13,372 nucleotides of DNA, taken from assembly GCA_903960645.1 (NCBI GenBank), contig CAJCBN010000488.1, positions 1 to 13,372 of the forward strand, read 5' to 3'. The position numbers and the translations under genes are program-made. Under the pieces are notes generated by a model. That model was given only the letters and a program-made list of their open reading frames with translations. It had not been told where the DNA came from and did not search any database. Source of the DNA: an uncultured Actinomycetes bacterium (GTDB taxonomy: Bacteria > Actinomycetota > Thermoleophilia > Gaiellales > F1-60-MAGs149). Shown one piece after another: positions 5,154 to 12,588 of the stretch (its first letter is position 1; every line of letters starts with the position of its first letter).

Positions 5154-7985
5154 ATGCGTCGCGGTACCGTTCTGATCCTGATCGCCGTCGTGGCGCTGCT
5201 CATTGGCACGGGCGCATTGTCGTATCTGCGCGCGCCCGTGCTCGGTCTGGATCTGCAGGGCGGTGCCGAGGTCACCCTCGAGGCGCAGCCGCAGGAGGGT
5301 CAGACCGTCACGGACGAGCAGATGAACCAGGCGGTGCAGATCCTGCGCACCCGCGTGGACGCCATCGGCGTTTCCGAGCCGCAGATCCAGCGTGAGCAGG
5401 GCAACCGCATCTCGATCGCGGTCGCCGGTGAGAACGATCCCGCCCGCGTCTTCGCACTGGTCGGCTCGACCGGGCAGCTGTACTTCATCGATCTCGAGGA
5501 GGGCCTCACACAGGGCGTCTCGCGGTCGTACGTCGCCGGCGCCGGCATCGTCCCCAAGACGACGCTCTACGACCTGCTGACCGCCGTACCGAAGGACCTG
5601 CAGAAGGGCAAGCAGAGCATTCTCTACGCCTTCAAGAAGGGCGATACGGACCAGCCGCTCAACGCCAATGGCGCGGTCACGATGGACCAGCTCCTGCTGC
5701 AGCTCGGGGAGCAGACCCTGCCCGCCGACGTGGAGGTCCTGGGCGTGCCCGCCGAGCATCTGGCGGTCAAGTGCTCGAACCAATCCCCGGCCGGCTGTCC
5801 GCCGAACATCACGCCGATCTCCACGAAGGCACCCGAGAAGTTCTTCTGGTACATGTTCGATCTGCCGCCGCTCAATGAGCGCCTCACCGGCGACGACCTC
5901 GACAGCGCCAAGGCCGATGTGGATCCGCAGTCCGGTCAGCCGCTGGTCCTGATGGACTTCAGCAGCCGCGGCGCCGAGCTCTTCGGTGACATCACCAAGC
6001 AGTTGGCCGACCGCGGCCGCTCCGAGTGGAGCGCCGCCGGTGCCCAGGCCGGCCAAGAGTCCGCCTACTTCCAGCGCTTCTCGATCATCCTCGACGGCCA
6101 GCTCGAGACGTATCCGACCATCGATTTCGTCCAGAACCCCGACGGCATCACCGGCGGCAGCGCCCAGATCACCGGGCTCGACTCGATGCAGGAGGCGCAG
6201 GACATCGCGCTCGTGCTCCAGTCCGGCTCGCTGCCCGTGCGCTTCGTGGCGCTCTCGTCCAGCCAGGTGTCCGCCACGCTTGGCGAGACCGCGCTGCGCC
6301 AGGGCCTGATCGCGGGTCTCGTCGGCCTGCTGGTGATGATGCTGTACCTGATCGTCTTCTACCGGGTGCTCGGCCTCGTTGCCGCGCTCGCGTTGATCAT
6401 CTTCGCCGCGCTCTTCTACGGGGTGATCCTCGCGATACCCGTGACGATGACCCTACCGGGCATCGCGGGCATGATCTTGACCATCGGCGTGGCCGCGGAC
6501 GCGAACATTGTCGTGTTCGAACGCATCCGTGAGGAATACCGCGCGGGCAAGTCGCTGAAGGCCTCGGTCTCCGCGGGCTACTCGCGCGGCTTCCGCACGA
6601 TCCTCGACGCCAACGCCGTCACGCTGATCACGGCCGGCGTGCTCTTCGTGGCCTCCCAGTCGAGCGTCAAGGGCTTCGCCTTCCTGCTCGCCCTCGGCGT
6701 CCTCGTGTCGATGTTCACCTCGGTGGTGGCCACCCGCGCGATCCTCAACGTGCTCTCCAACTTCTCCTGGTTCGACAACCCGAAGGTGATCGGCGCCGCC
6801 GCCAAGCCCGTGCGCTGGCGCTTCGACTTCGCCGGCCGCAAGCGGCTGTTCTTCATCATCTCCGCCGTTGCCATCCTCATCTGCTTCGGTTCGCTTGCGG
6901 TGCGCGGCCTCAACCTCGGGCTCGACTTCACCGGCGGAACGCGCATGGCCGTCGTCACCACGCAGCCCACCACGGTCGAGGACATGCGCACGACGCTGAC
7001 CAAGGTCGATGGGGAACTCAAGGGCGCGGTTATCCGTGGCGAAGGCGCTCAGACCGGCTCGACCTACACGACGTTCCAGATCGACGCGAAGGAGATCCCC
7101 GCCGAAAAGGTCCAGTCGATCGAGCAGTCGATCAACGTCCAGTACGGACTCGCCGAGCAGATCGACGTGCGGACCGTCTCGGCGTCGTTCGGCAGCGAGA
7201 TTCTGCGCGGCGCTCTGCTCGCCTTCCTGTTCTCGCTCCTCCTGATCTCCATCTACGTGGCACTGCGGTTCGACTGGAAGTTCGCGATTCCGATGATCGT
7301 CGCGCTGCTCCACGATCTCGTCATCGCCGCCGGCGTCTACGCGCTCAGCGGCAGGGAGGTGTCCAGCGGCACGATCGCGGCACTCTTGACGATTCTTGGC
7401 TATTCGCTGTACGACACGATCATCGTGTTCGACCGCGTGCGTGAGAACGAGGTGACGCTGCGGCGTCAGACGTACGACCAGATCGTCAACATCTCGCTGT
7501 GGGAGACCGCGACGCGCTCGCTGAACACGTCGCTCGCCACCCTGCTGCCGATTCTGGCGCTGTACTTCTTCGGCGGTGAGACCCTGCAGGACTTTGCCTT
7601 CGCCCTGCTCGTCGGCATCGTGATCGGCGCCTACTCCTCCTTCTTCGTCGCCTCTCCGCTGTTGAGTGTGCTCAAGAGTCGCGAGCCGGAGTACCGGGCA
7701 CGCCCGGGCTCGACGGAGCTGCCGGCCTTCATGCTGGGACGCGAGCAGGCCGACCGTCAGCAGGCGCCGGCCGCCGTCGCCGTTGCTGCGGGCGGGATCG
7801 CCGCGTCGAGCGTCGACGCAACGCTGCCGGACGAGGCCGATGCCGACGAGACTGAGGCCGCGGATGCTGACGCACCCGACACTGCAGCACCGGCGCCAGC
7901 CAATCCGGCCGCCGGGCCCGACGACGCGGCAATCGAAGCCGCCCGTCAACGGCGCGCCGACCGGCGTGGCAAGAAGCGCCGCTAG
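5154..7985 (+). CDS. secDF: SecDF, fused protein-export translocase subunits SecD and SecF
   Basis: 943 aa, a single chain holding SecD (about 1-540) and SecF (about 555-840). SecDF uses the proton gradient to pull exported proteins through SecYEG from outside. SecD: TM1 5-23, LGLDLQGG 30-37, a large extracytoplasmic domain to about 375 that includes GITGGSAQITG, then five TMs with VAADANIVVFERIREE (D449). SecF: FDFAGRKRLFF from 557, TM near 565-583, LNLGLDFTGGTRM (D591), a short external domain, then five TMs with GYSLYDTIIVFDRVREN (D754). The conserved membrane Asp of each half is present, as in a proton-driven RND-type machine. Residues 112-243 of the SecD external domain are an expanded region with a Cys pair (KCSNQSPAGC). 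A tail of about 100 residues follows the last TM, rich in Ala, Asp, Glu and Pro and ending in a basic RRADRRGKKRR. Other actinobacteria such as Streptomyces and Mycobacterium keep secD and secF separate; the fusion resembles the Bacillus form. Confidence 0.96.
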   Translation: MRRGTVLILIAVVALLIGTGALSYLRAPVLGLDLQGGAEVTLEAQPQEGQTVTDEQMNQAVQILRTRVDAIGVSEPQIQREQGNRISIAVAGENDPARVFALVGSTGQLYFIDLEEGLTQGVSRSYVAGAGIVPKTTLYDLLTAVPKDLQKGKQSILYAFKKGDTDQPLNANGAVTMDQLLLQLGEQTLPADVEVLGVPAEHLAVKCSNQSPAGCPPNITPISTKAPEKFFWYMFDLPPLNERLTGDDLDSAKADVDPQSGQPLVLMDFSSRGAELFGDITKQLADRGRSEWSAAGAQAGQESAYFQRFSIILDGQLETYPTIDFVQNPDGITGGSAQITGLDSMQEAQDIALVLQSGSLPVRFVALSSSQVSATLGETALRQGLIAGLVGLLVMMLYLIVFYRVLGLVAALALIIFAALFYGVILAIPVTMTLPGIAGMILTIGVAADANIVVFERIREEYRAGKSLKASVSAGYSRGFRTILDANAVTLITAGVLFVASQSSVKGFAFLLALGVLVSMFTSVVATRAILNVLSNFSWFDNPKVIGAAAKPVRWRFDFAGRKRLFFIISAVAILICFGSLAVRGLNLGLDFTGGTRMAVVTTQPTTVEDMRTTLTKVDGELKGAVIRGEGAQTGSTYTTFQIDAKEIPAEKVQSIEQSINVQYGLAEQIDVRTVSASFGSEILRGALLAFLFSLLLISIYVALRFDWKFAIPMIVALLHDLVIAAGVYALSGREVSSGTIAALLTILGYSLYDTIIVFDRVRENEVTLRRQTYDQIVNISLWETATRSLNTSLATLLPILALYFFGGETLQDFAFALLVGIVIGAYSSFFVASPLLSVLKSREPEYRARPGSTELPAFMLGREQADRQQAPAAVAVAAGGIAASSVDATLPDEADADETEAADADAPDTAAPAPANPAAGPDDAAIEAARQRRADRRGKKRR

Positions 7986-8006
7986 GGCGATGGCCGCCCG
8001 CCCGCC

Positions 8007-8012
8007 TAGCCT
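8007..8012 (+). promoter_or_regulatory. Candidate -10 hexamer of recJ (leaderless position)
   Basis: TAGCCT fits TANNNT and ends 6 nt before the recJ ATG at 8019. It sits in the 33-nt gap after secDF, where no Shine-Dalgarno sequence is obvious and no -35 is convincing. recJ may have its own leaderless promoter as well as read-through from secDF. Confidence 0.35.
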
Positions 8013-8018
8013 GCGGGT

Positions 8019-10250
8019 ATGAGCTCCGGCAAGCGCCTCGCGATCGCCCCCTGTCCGACCGACGTGGCCGAGCGGCTGGCGACGGAGGCGGGCATCGGAC
8101 GCGTCCTCGCGGATGCCCTGACCCGTCGCGGCTGGACCGATCCCGGTGACGTCCGCGACTTCCTCGCCCTCGAGGGCAGCCTCCACGATCCGCTGCTCCT
8201 CGGCGACGCCGCCGTGGCGATCCCCCTCCTGCAGAGCGCGATCAGCGCTCGGTTGCCGATCGCAGTCCACGGCGATTACGACGCCGACGGGGTCTGCGCC
8301 ACGGCGCTCCTCTGCGAGGGGCTCGCAGCGCTCGGCGCCGACGTTCGTCCGTTCATCCCGAGCCGCTTCGAGGAGGGGTACGGGCTCGCGGTGGAGACGG
8401 TCGAGCGGCTCCAGGCCGACGGCGTCCGCCTGATCGTCACCGTCGATTGCGGCGTAACCGCGATCGCCGCGGCGAAGCGAGCCGCGGAGCTGGGCGTCGG
8501 GCTGATCATCACGGACCATCACCGCCACGGCGACGTGCTCCCCGACTGCCCGATCGTGGCGCCCGCGGTACGCGGCACGTACCCGTTCGACGCCCTCTGC
8601 GGCGCCGGCACGGCCTACAAGCTGCTGGAGGGGCTCGTCGCGGCCTGCAGCGCCGATCCGGCCATCCTCGATGACGTCGTCGATCTGGTCGCGATCGCGA
8701 CGATTGCGGATCTGGTGCCACTCGTTGACGAGAACCGCGCGCTGGCCCGGCGCGGCATCCGTCGGATCGGCGAGGGCAAGCGACTCGGCCTCGACGTCCT
8801 GCTGCGCGTGGCCAAGGTCGACGCCCGGGTGATCGACGCCGGCGCGATCGGCTTCCGCGTGGGGCCGCGGCTCAACGCCGCCGGGCGGCTCGAGCACGCG
8901 GACGCCGCGCTGCGACTGATGATGACGAAGGATCCGCGCGAGGCCCACGAGCTGGCCGAGCTGCTCGACGGACTCAATCGACGCCGTCGCGCGATCGAGG
9001 ACCGTATCCTCCGCGAGGCGCTCGAGCAGTACGAGCAGCTGCCGGAGGTTCGGCAGGCCGAGCTCGGCGTCGTGCTCGCCGCCGACGGCTGGCACGCGGG
9101 CGTGGTTGGGATCGTTGCCTCGAGAGTGGTGGAGCGGGTACGTCGTCCCGCCGTCCTGATCGCGATCGACGGCGATACGGGCTCCGGTTCGGGGCGCAGC
9201 GTCGAGGCCTTCGACCTGCACGCCGGCCTCGCAGCCTGCGATGGCCTGCTGGAGCGCTGGGGCGGTCACCGGGCGGCGGCCGGCGTGACCGTGCGCACCG
9301 AAAACATCGACGCCTTCGCCCGCGCCTTTGCTGCCCACGCCACCACCCAACTTGCCGGCGTTGACCTCCGGCCCGTGGAGCGGATCGATGCGATCGCCTC
9401 GCTGGCCGACGTCACGCTCGAGACGGCCGCGGACCTCGCCAAGCTGGAGCCCGTCGGCATGGGCAACGCCGGCGTCACCGTGCTGCTTCCCGCCGCGGAG
9501 CTCGTTGACGTGCGGCGGATCGGTTCCGAGGGGCGACACGTGGACATGCGCGTACGCACCGCAGCCGGCTCGTGCCGCGCCGTGGCGTGGAGCATGGGTG
9601 ATCGCTTCGACGAGCTGAGCGCCGGGACGCGCATGGACGTTGCCGCCCGCATCGAGCGCTCCGTCTGGCAGGGTGCCGAGCGCGTGGAGCTGATTGCGCG
9701 CACGATCCAGGCGCTGCCCACGGAGCACGCAGTCGCCGTCGGCGTCTGCGACACCCCCTGTGATGCGACGTGCCCGACGCGGGTTGCCACCGCCGCGCCC
9801 GCGCCCGTGCCGGTCGACGGCGTTCCGCTGGCCGACCTGCGCGACGCGCGCGCAGGGGGCGCGATGGCGGAGCTCACGCGGCTGGCGGCGTCGGGACAGG
9901 GTCTGCTCGTGGTCGTCGCCGACGTCGGGCGCCGCCGGACGATGCTCGCCGCGGCGCTGCATCCGGCGCGCTTCGGACTCGACGGCGCGCTGCTGTTCTC
10001 CGACCGCTGCACCGAGGCGGCGCTCGACGAGCGGCAGGAGCGTCTGCGCGACGGCCGCTGGCTCGCCCTGGTCGATCACGGCACCCTGTTGCGGCGCCCC
10101 GCGCTCGCGGCGTCGTTTCCGGACGCGGTGCTGCTGGACCCGCCCCCCGGGGCATGGCTGGCACCGCTGGGACCGCGCTGGGTGCGCGTGGACGGGCCGG
10201 CCGAGCAGCGCTTCGCGGCGAGCCTGCCGCAGGGTACGTCCGCCGGCTGA
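8019..10250 (+). CDS. recJ: RecJ, single-strand-specific 5'-3' DNA exonuclease
   Basis: 743 aa. RecJ degrades single-stranded DNA from the 5' end in recombinational, mismatch and base-excision repair, using two metal ions. The DHH-family motifs are intact: HGDYDADG (D86, D88, D90), VTVDCGV (D143), ITDHH (D166, H167, H168), AIATIADLVPL, and RVGPRLNAAGRLEHAD. The DHHA1 domain follows, with WHAGVVGIVASRV, GSGSGRS (from about 388) and WGGHRAAAG (H417). An OB-fold-like DNA-binding region runs from about 480 to 565 (LEPVGMGNAG, then VDMRVRTAAGSCRAVAWSMG). After that come about 175 extra residues. Their LADLRDARAGG start and Rossmann-like beta strands (GLLVVVADVG, GALLFSDRC, WLALVDHGTLL, AVLLDPP) resemble the degenerate helicase-like C-terminal domain of longer RecJ proteins such as the Bacillus form; this assignment is inferred. 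The ATG at 8019 gives a normal N-terminus. The gene lies 33 nt after secDF and 82 nt before the stringent-response gene. Confidence 0.95.
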   Translation: MSSGKRLAIAPCPTDVAERLATEAGIGRVLADALTRRGWTDPGDVRDFLALEGSLHDPLLLGDAAVAIPLLQSAISARLPIAVHGDYDADGVCATALLCEGLAALGADVRPFIPSRFEEGYGLAVETVERLQADGVRLIVTVDCGVTAIAAAKRAAELGVGLIITDHHRHGDVLPDCPIVAPAVRGTYPFDALCGAGTAYKLLEGLVAACSADPAILDDVVDLVAIATIADLVPLVDENRALARRGIRRIGEGKRLGLDVLLRVAKVDARVIDAGAIGFRVGPRLNAAGRLEHADAALRLMMTKDPREAHELAELLDGLNRRRRAIEDRILREALEQYEQLPEVRQAELGVVLAADGWHAGVVGIVASRVVERVRRPAVLIAIDGDTGSGSGRSVEAFDLHAGLAACDGLLERWGGHRAAAGVTVRTENIDAFARAFAAHATTQLAGVDLRPVERIDAIASLADVTLETAADLAKLEPVGMGNAGVTVLLPAAELVDVRRIGSEGRHVDMRVRTAAGSCRAVAWSMGDRFDELSAGTRMDVAARIERSVWQGAERVELIARTIQALPTEHAVAVGVCDTPCDATCPTRVATAAPAPVPVDGVPLADLRDARAGGAMAELTRLAASGQGLLVVVADVGRRRTMLAAALHPARFGLDGALLFSDRCTEAALDERQERLRDGRWLALVDHGTLLRRPALAASFPDAVLLDPPPGAWLAPLGPRWVRVDGPAEQRFAASLPQGTSAG

Positions 10251-10317
10251 CAGTGCGGGCGAGCCGGCCGGGCACGAGGTCCACAACGGCTCGGACCAGC
10301 AGGTACCGCTCGTCCGA

Positions 10318-10323
10318 TACCAT
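10318..10323 (+). promoter_or_regulatory. Candidate -10 hexamer of the (p)ppGpp synthetase gene
   Basis: TACCAT fits TANNNT and lies 9 nt before the ATG at 10333. A purine-rich GGTGGAG directly abuts the ATG, too close to serve as a normal Shine-Dalgarno sequence, so a leaderless or nearly leaderless transcript is likelier. No clear -35 is seen. Confidence 0.35.
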
Positions 10324-10332
10324 CCGGTGGAG

Positions 10333-12522
10333 ATGCCCGCCACCGTTCTCGCACCCGCAGCGGAGATCCATCGAGAGCTGCTCGACGAGCTGATCGAGGA
10401 TGTCTCGGAGTACGCGCCCGACGTCGATGCCGACCGGCTCGCCGCGGCCTTCGAGTTGGCCTGCCTGCACCATGACGGCCAGCTGCGCAAGAGTGGTGAG
10501 CCGTTTGTGTTCCACCCGTGGGGCGTCGCTAAGATCTGCGCCCAGCTGCGCCAGCCCGAAAGCGTCCTGATCGGCGCGCTCCTCCACGACGTCGTCGAGG
10601 ACACGAGCGCCACGGCCGCTGAGATCGAGGTTCGCTTCGGCAGCGAAGTACGCGTGCTCGTCGAGGGCGTGACGAAGCTCTCCAAGATCCAGTTCGCCTC
10701 GCGGGAAGAGGCGGAGGCTGAGAACTACCGCAAGATGATCGTGTCGATGGCTGAGGACATCCGGGTGATCGTCATCAAGCTCGCCGACCGCCTGCACAAC
10801 ATGCGCACCCTGTCGTTCCTCGGCAAGCAGAAGCAGTTGCAGAAGGCCAAGGAGACGCTCGAGGTCTACGCACCGCTGGCCCACCGGCTCGGCATCCACT
10901 CCATGAAGTGGGAGCTCGAGGACCTCGCCTTCGCCACGCTCTACCCTCGCAAGTACGCCGAGATCGAGTCGATGGTCAACGAGCGGCGCGCCGACCGTGA
11001 GCGGTTCGTCAGCGAGGCCGGCTCAACGCTGATGGGCGAGCTGCAGGCCGTCGGGATCAAGGCCGCGATCGCCGGCCGCGCCAAGCACTTCTACTCCATC
11101 TACGAGAAGATGACGCGGCGCGGCAAGGAGTTCAACGAGATCTACGACCTGACCGCCATGCGCGTCCTCGTCGAGTCCGACCGCGAGTGCTACGGCGCGA
11201 TCGGCATGATCCATTCGCTCTGGAAGCCGATGCCGGGACGCTTCAAGGACTACATCGCTGTGCCCAAGTCCAACGGCTACCAGTCGCTGCACACGACGAT
11301 CATCGGGCCGCACGGCAAGCCGCTGGAGATCCAGGTACGCACGTTCCAGATGCACCAGCGCGCCGAGTACGGCGTGGCCGCCCACTGGCTGTACAAGGAG
11401 CGGACCGCCGTCGCCACCGAGTGGCTGACCGATCTCGTCGAGTCGCCGGAGGGCGAGGGCTTCATGGTCGACCTCCGCACGGGCCTCGTCGACGACGAGA
11501 TCTACGTCTTCACGCCCAAGGGCGAGCTGAAGGCCCTCGCCACCGGGGCGACGCCGCTCGACTTCGCCTACGCCGTGCACACGGATGTCGGGCATCGCTG
11601 CGTCGGCGCCAAGGTCAACGGTCGCATCGTCCCGCTGTCGGCCACCCTCAAGTCCGGTGACATCGTTGAGGTACTCACGTCGAAGGGCGAGCGCGGCCCC
11701 TCGCGGGACTGGATGGGCATCGTCACCACGAATCGCGCGCGCAACAAGATCCGCGCGTGGTTTGCCCGCGAGCAGCGCGAGGACACCGAGCAGAAGGGTC
11801 GAGATCTCCTGCAGGCCGCCCTGCGCCAGAACAAGCTGCCGACACAGCGCATCGCATCGTCACCCGTGCTCGCCGGCGTGATGCGGGAGATGGGCTATCG
11901 CAAGGCCGAAGAGTTCTACGTCGCCCTCGGCGCCGGCAACATCACCGTGCCGCAGGTGATCCAGCGGCTGCTGGCGCACATGAAGACGGAGGAGGTCGAG
12001 ACCGACCCGACCCCCGCCCGGCGCAGTGGCGGCCGCACGCGCGCCCTCGACTCGAACTCCTACGGCGTCGTCGTCGATGGCGTGGCCGACAAGGGCGTGA
12101 TGGTGCGGATGGCGAAGTGCTGCACCCCTGTGCCCGGGGACGACATCGTCGGTTACATCTCCGTTGGTCGGGGGATCACGATCCACCGCGGTGACTGCCC
12201 CAACTCGCGTCAGCTCGCACGCACACCCGAGCGCATGACCCAGGTGGACTGGAGCGGCGAGGATCCCGAGGCCTCGTTCCGCGTCGGCATCTCCGTCGAG
12301 GCCTGGGACCGACCGCGCCTCCTCGAGGACGTCGGCCGAACCGTGGCCGAGCACGGCTGCAACGTGGTCGAGTACGGCGGGCACGTCAGCGAGGGCATGT
12401 CGCGCAACTGGTACGTGCTCGAGATCGGCGACCTGCGGGGCCTCAAGGCCGTGCTCGCCGCGTTGCGCCAGATCGACTCGGTCGTCGATGCCTTCCGCAT
12501 CACGCCGGGCGACCGCACCTGA
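10333..12522 (+). CDS. relA: Bifunctional (p)ppGpp synthetase/hydrolase (RelA/SpoT homologue, Rel type)
   Basis: 729 aa, a long RSH protein that makes and degrades the alarmone (p)ppGpp in the stringent response. Hydrolase HD domain: H61 (RKSGEPFVFHP), H85-D86 (LLHDVVEDT) and D152 (KLADRLHNMRT). These match the Mn2+ residues of the Streptococcus Rel enzyme with a constant offset of eight, so hydrolase activity should be intact. Synthetase domain: AKHFYSIYEKM, D272 (EIYDLTAMRV), RFKD at 303-306, NGYQSLHTT and E332 (LEIQVRT). RFKD is the RXKD form typical of bifunctional enzymes, rather than the EXDD of E. coli RelA. Regulatory half: TGS (about 390-452, IYVFTPKGELKAL), a helical region, a zinc-finger/RIS region (C596, C597, H618, C622) and a C-terminal ACT domain (about 650-725). 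An open frame extends upstream, but only the ATG at 10333 gives a family-like N-terminus. The TGA stop forms the first bases of a palindromic repeat. apt, a frequent neighbour, is absent. Confidence 0.97.
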   Translation: MPATVLAPAAEIHRELLDELIEDVSEYAPDVDADRLAAAFELACLHHDGQLRKSGEPFVFHPWGVAKICAQLRQPESVLIGALLHDVVEDTSATAAEIEVRFGSEVRVLVEGVTKLSKIQFASREEAEAENYRKMIVSMAEDIRVIVIKLADRLHNMRTLSFLGKQKQLQKAKETLEVYAPLAHRLGIHSMKWELEDLAFATLYPRKYAEIESMVNERRADRERFVSEAGSTLMGELQAVGIKAAIAGRAKHFYSIYEKMTRRGKEFNEIYDLTAMRVLVESDRECYGAIGMIHSLWKPMPGRFKDYIAVPKSNGYQSLHTTIIGPHGKPLEIQVRTFQMHQRAEYGVAAHWLYKERTAVATEWLTDLVESPEGEGFMVDLRTGLVDDEIYVFTPKGELKALATGATPLDFAYAVHTDVGHRCVGAKVNGRIVPLSATLKSGDIVEVLTSKGERGPSRDWMGIVTTNRARNKIRAWFAREQREDTEQKGRDLLQAALRQNKLPTQRIASSPVLAGVMREMGYRKAEEFYVALGAGNITVPQVIQRLLAHMKTEEVETDPTPARRSGGRTRALDSNSYGVVVDGVADKGVMVRMAKCCTPVPGDDIVGYISVGRGITIHRGDCPNSRQLARTPERMTQVDWSGEDPEASFRVGISVEAWDRPRLLEDVGRTVAEHGCNVVEYGGHVSEGMSRNWYVLEIGDLRGLKAVLAALRQIDSVVDAFRITPGDRT

Positions 12523-12551
12523 CGTTTCTGAGCCCGGGTCCAAAAACGTCA
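12520..12551. repeat. Palindromic element copy 1, starting in the relA stop codon
   Basis: A 32-nt imperfect palindrome with arms TGACGTTT (12520-12527) and AAACGTCA (12544-12551) and a CCCGGG core. Its first three bases are the TGA stop of the (p)ppGpp synthetase gene. The 19-mer CCCGGGTCCAAAAACGTCA (12533-12551) recurs exactly at 12570-12588. It can form a long hairpin in RNA from either strand, so a terminator for convergent genes is the simplest reading. Confidence 0.75.
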
Positions 12552-12552
12552 A

Positions 12553-12564
12553 GAACGCACGTTC
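12553..12564. other. Small hairpin between the two palindromic repeats
   Basis: GAACG (12553-12557) pairs with CGTTC (12560-12564) across a 2-nt loop, so at DNA level it is a near-perfect dyad centred between the two larger elements. It may be part of one composite terminator or binding site. Confidence 0.35.
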
Positions 12565-12588
12565 CTAGACCCGGGTCCAAAAACGTCA
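12559..12588. repeat. Palindromic element copy 2, holding the oxidoreductase stop codon
   Basis: Second copy of the same element, 37 nt from the first. GACCCGGGTC is a perfect 10-bp core, flanked by ACGTT (from 12559) and AACGT (to 12586). The exact 19-mer shared with copy 1 is at 12570-12588. Read on the minus strand its TGA (12588-12586) is the stop codon of the FAD oxidoreductase. Both convergent genes therefore end inside a copy of this element, which fits a bidirectional terminator or a dispersed repeat that has landed at gene ends. Confidence 0.75.

Noticed and set aside
9694..10332. Upstream extension of the relA frame through recJ
   Set aside because: The frame is open only because of high GC. 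It overlaps the recJ C-terminus in another frame and is Arg-rich with no RSH similarity before 10333.
6453..10685. 1410-codon open frame on the minus strand
   Set aside because: It runs antisense to secDF, recJ and relA, whose motifs are unmistakable. Its composition (Arg, Asp, Gly, Ala, His) is the usual shadow of GC-rich coding DNA, with no recognisable domain.
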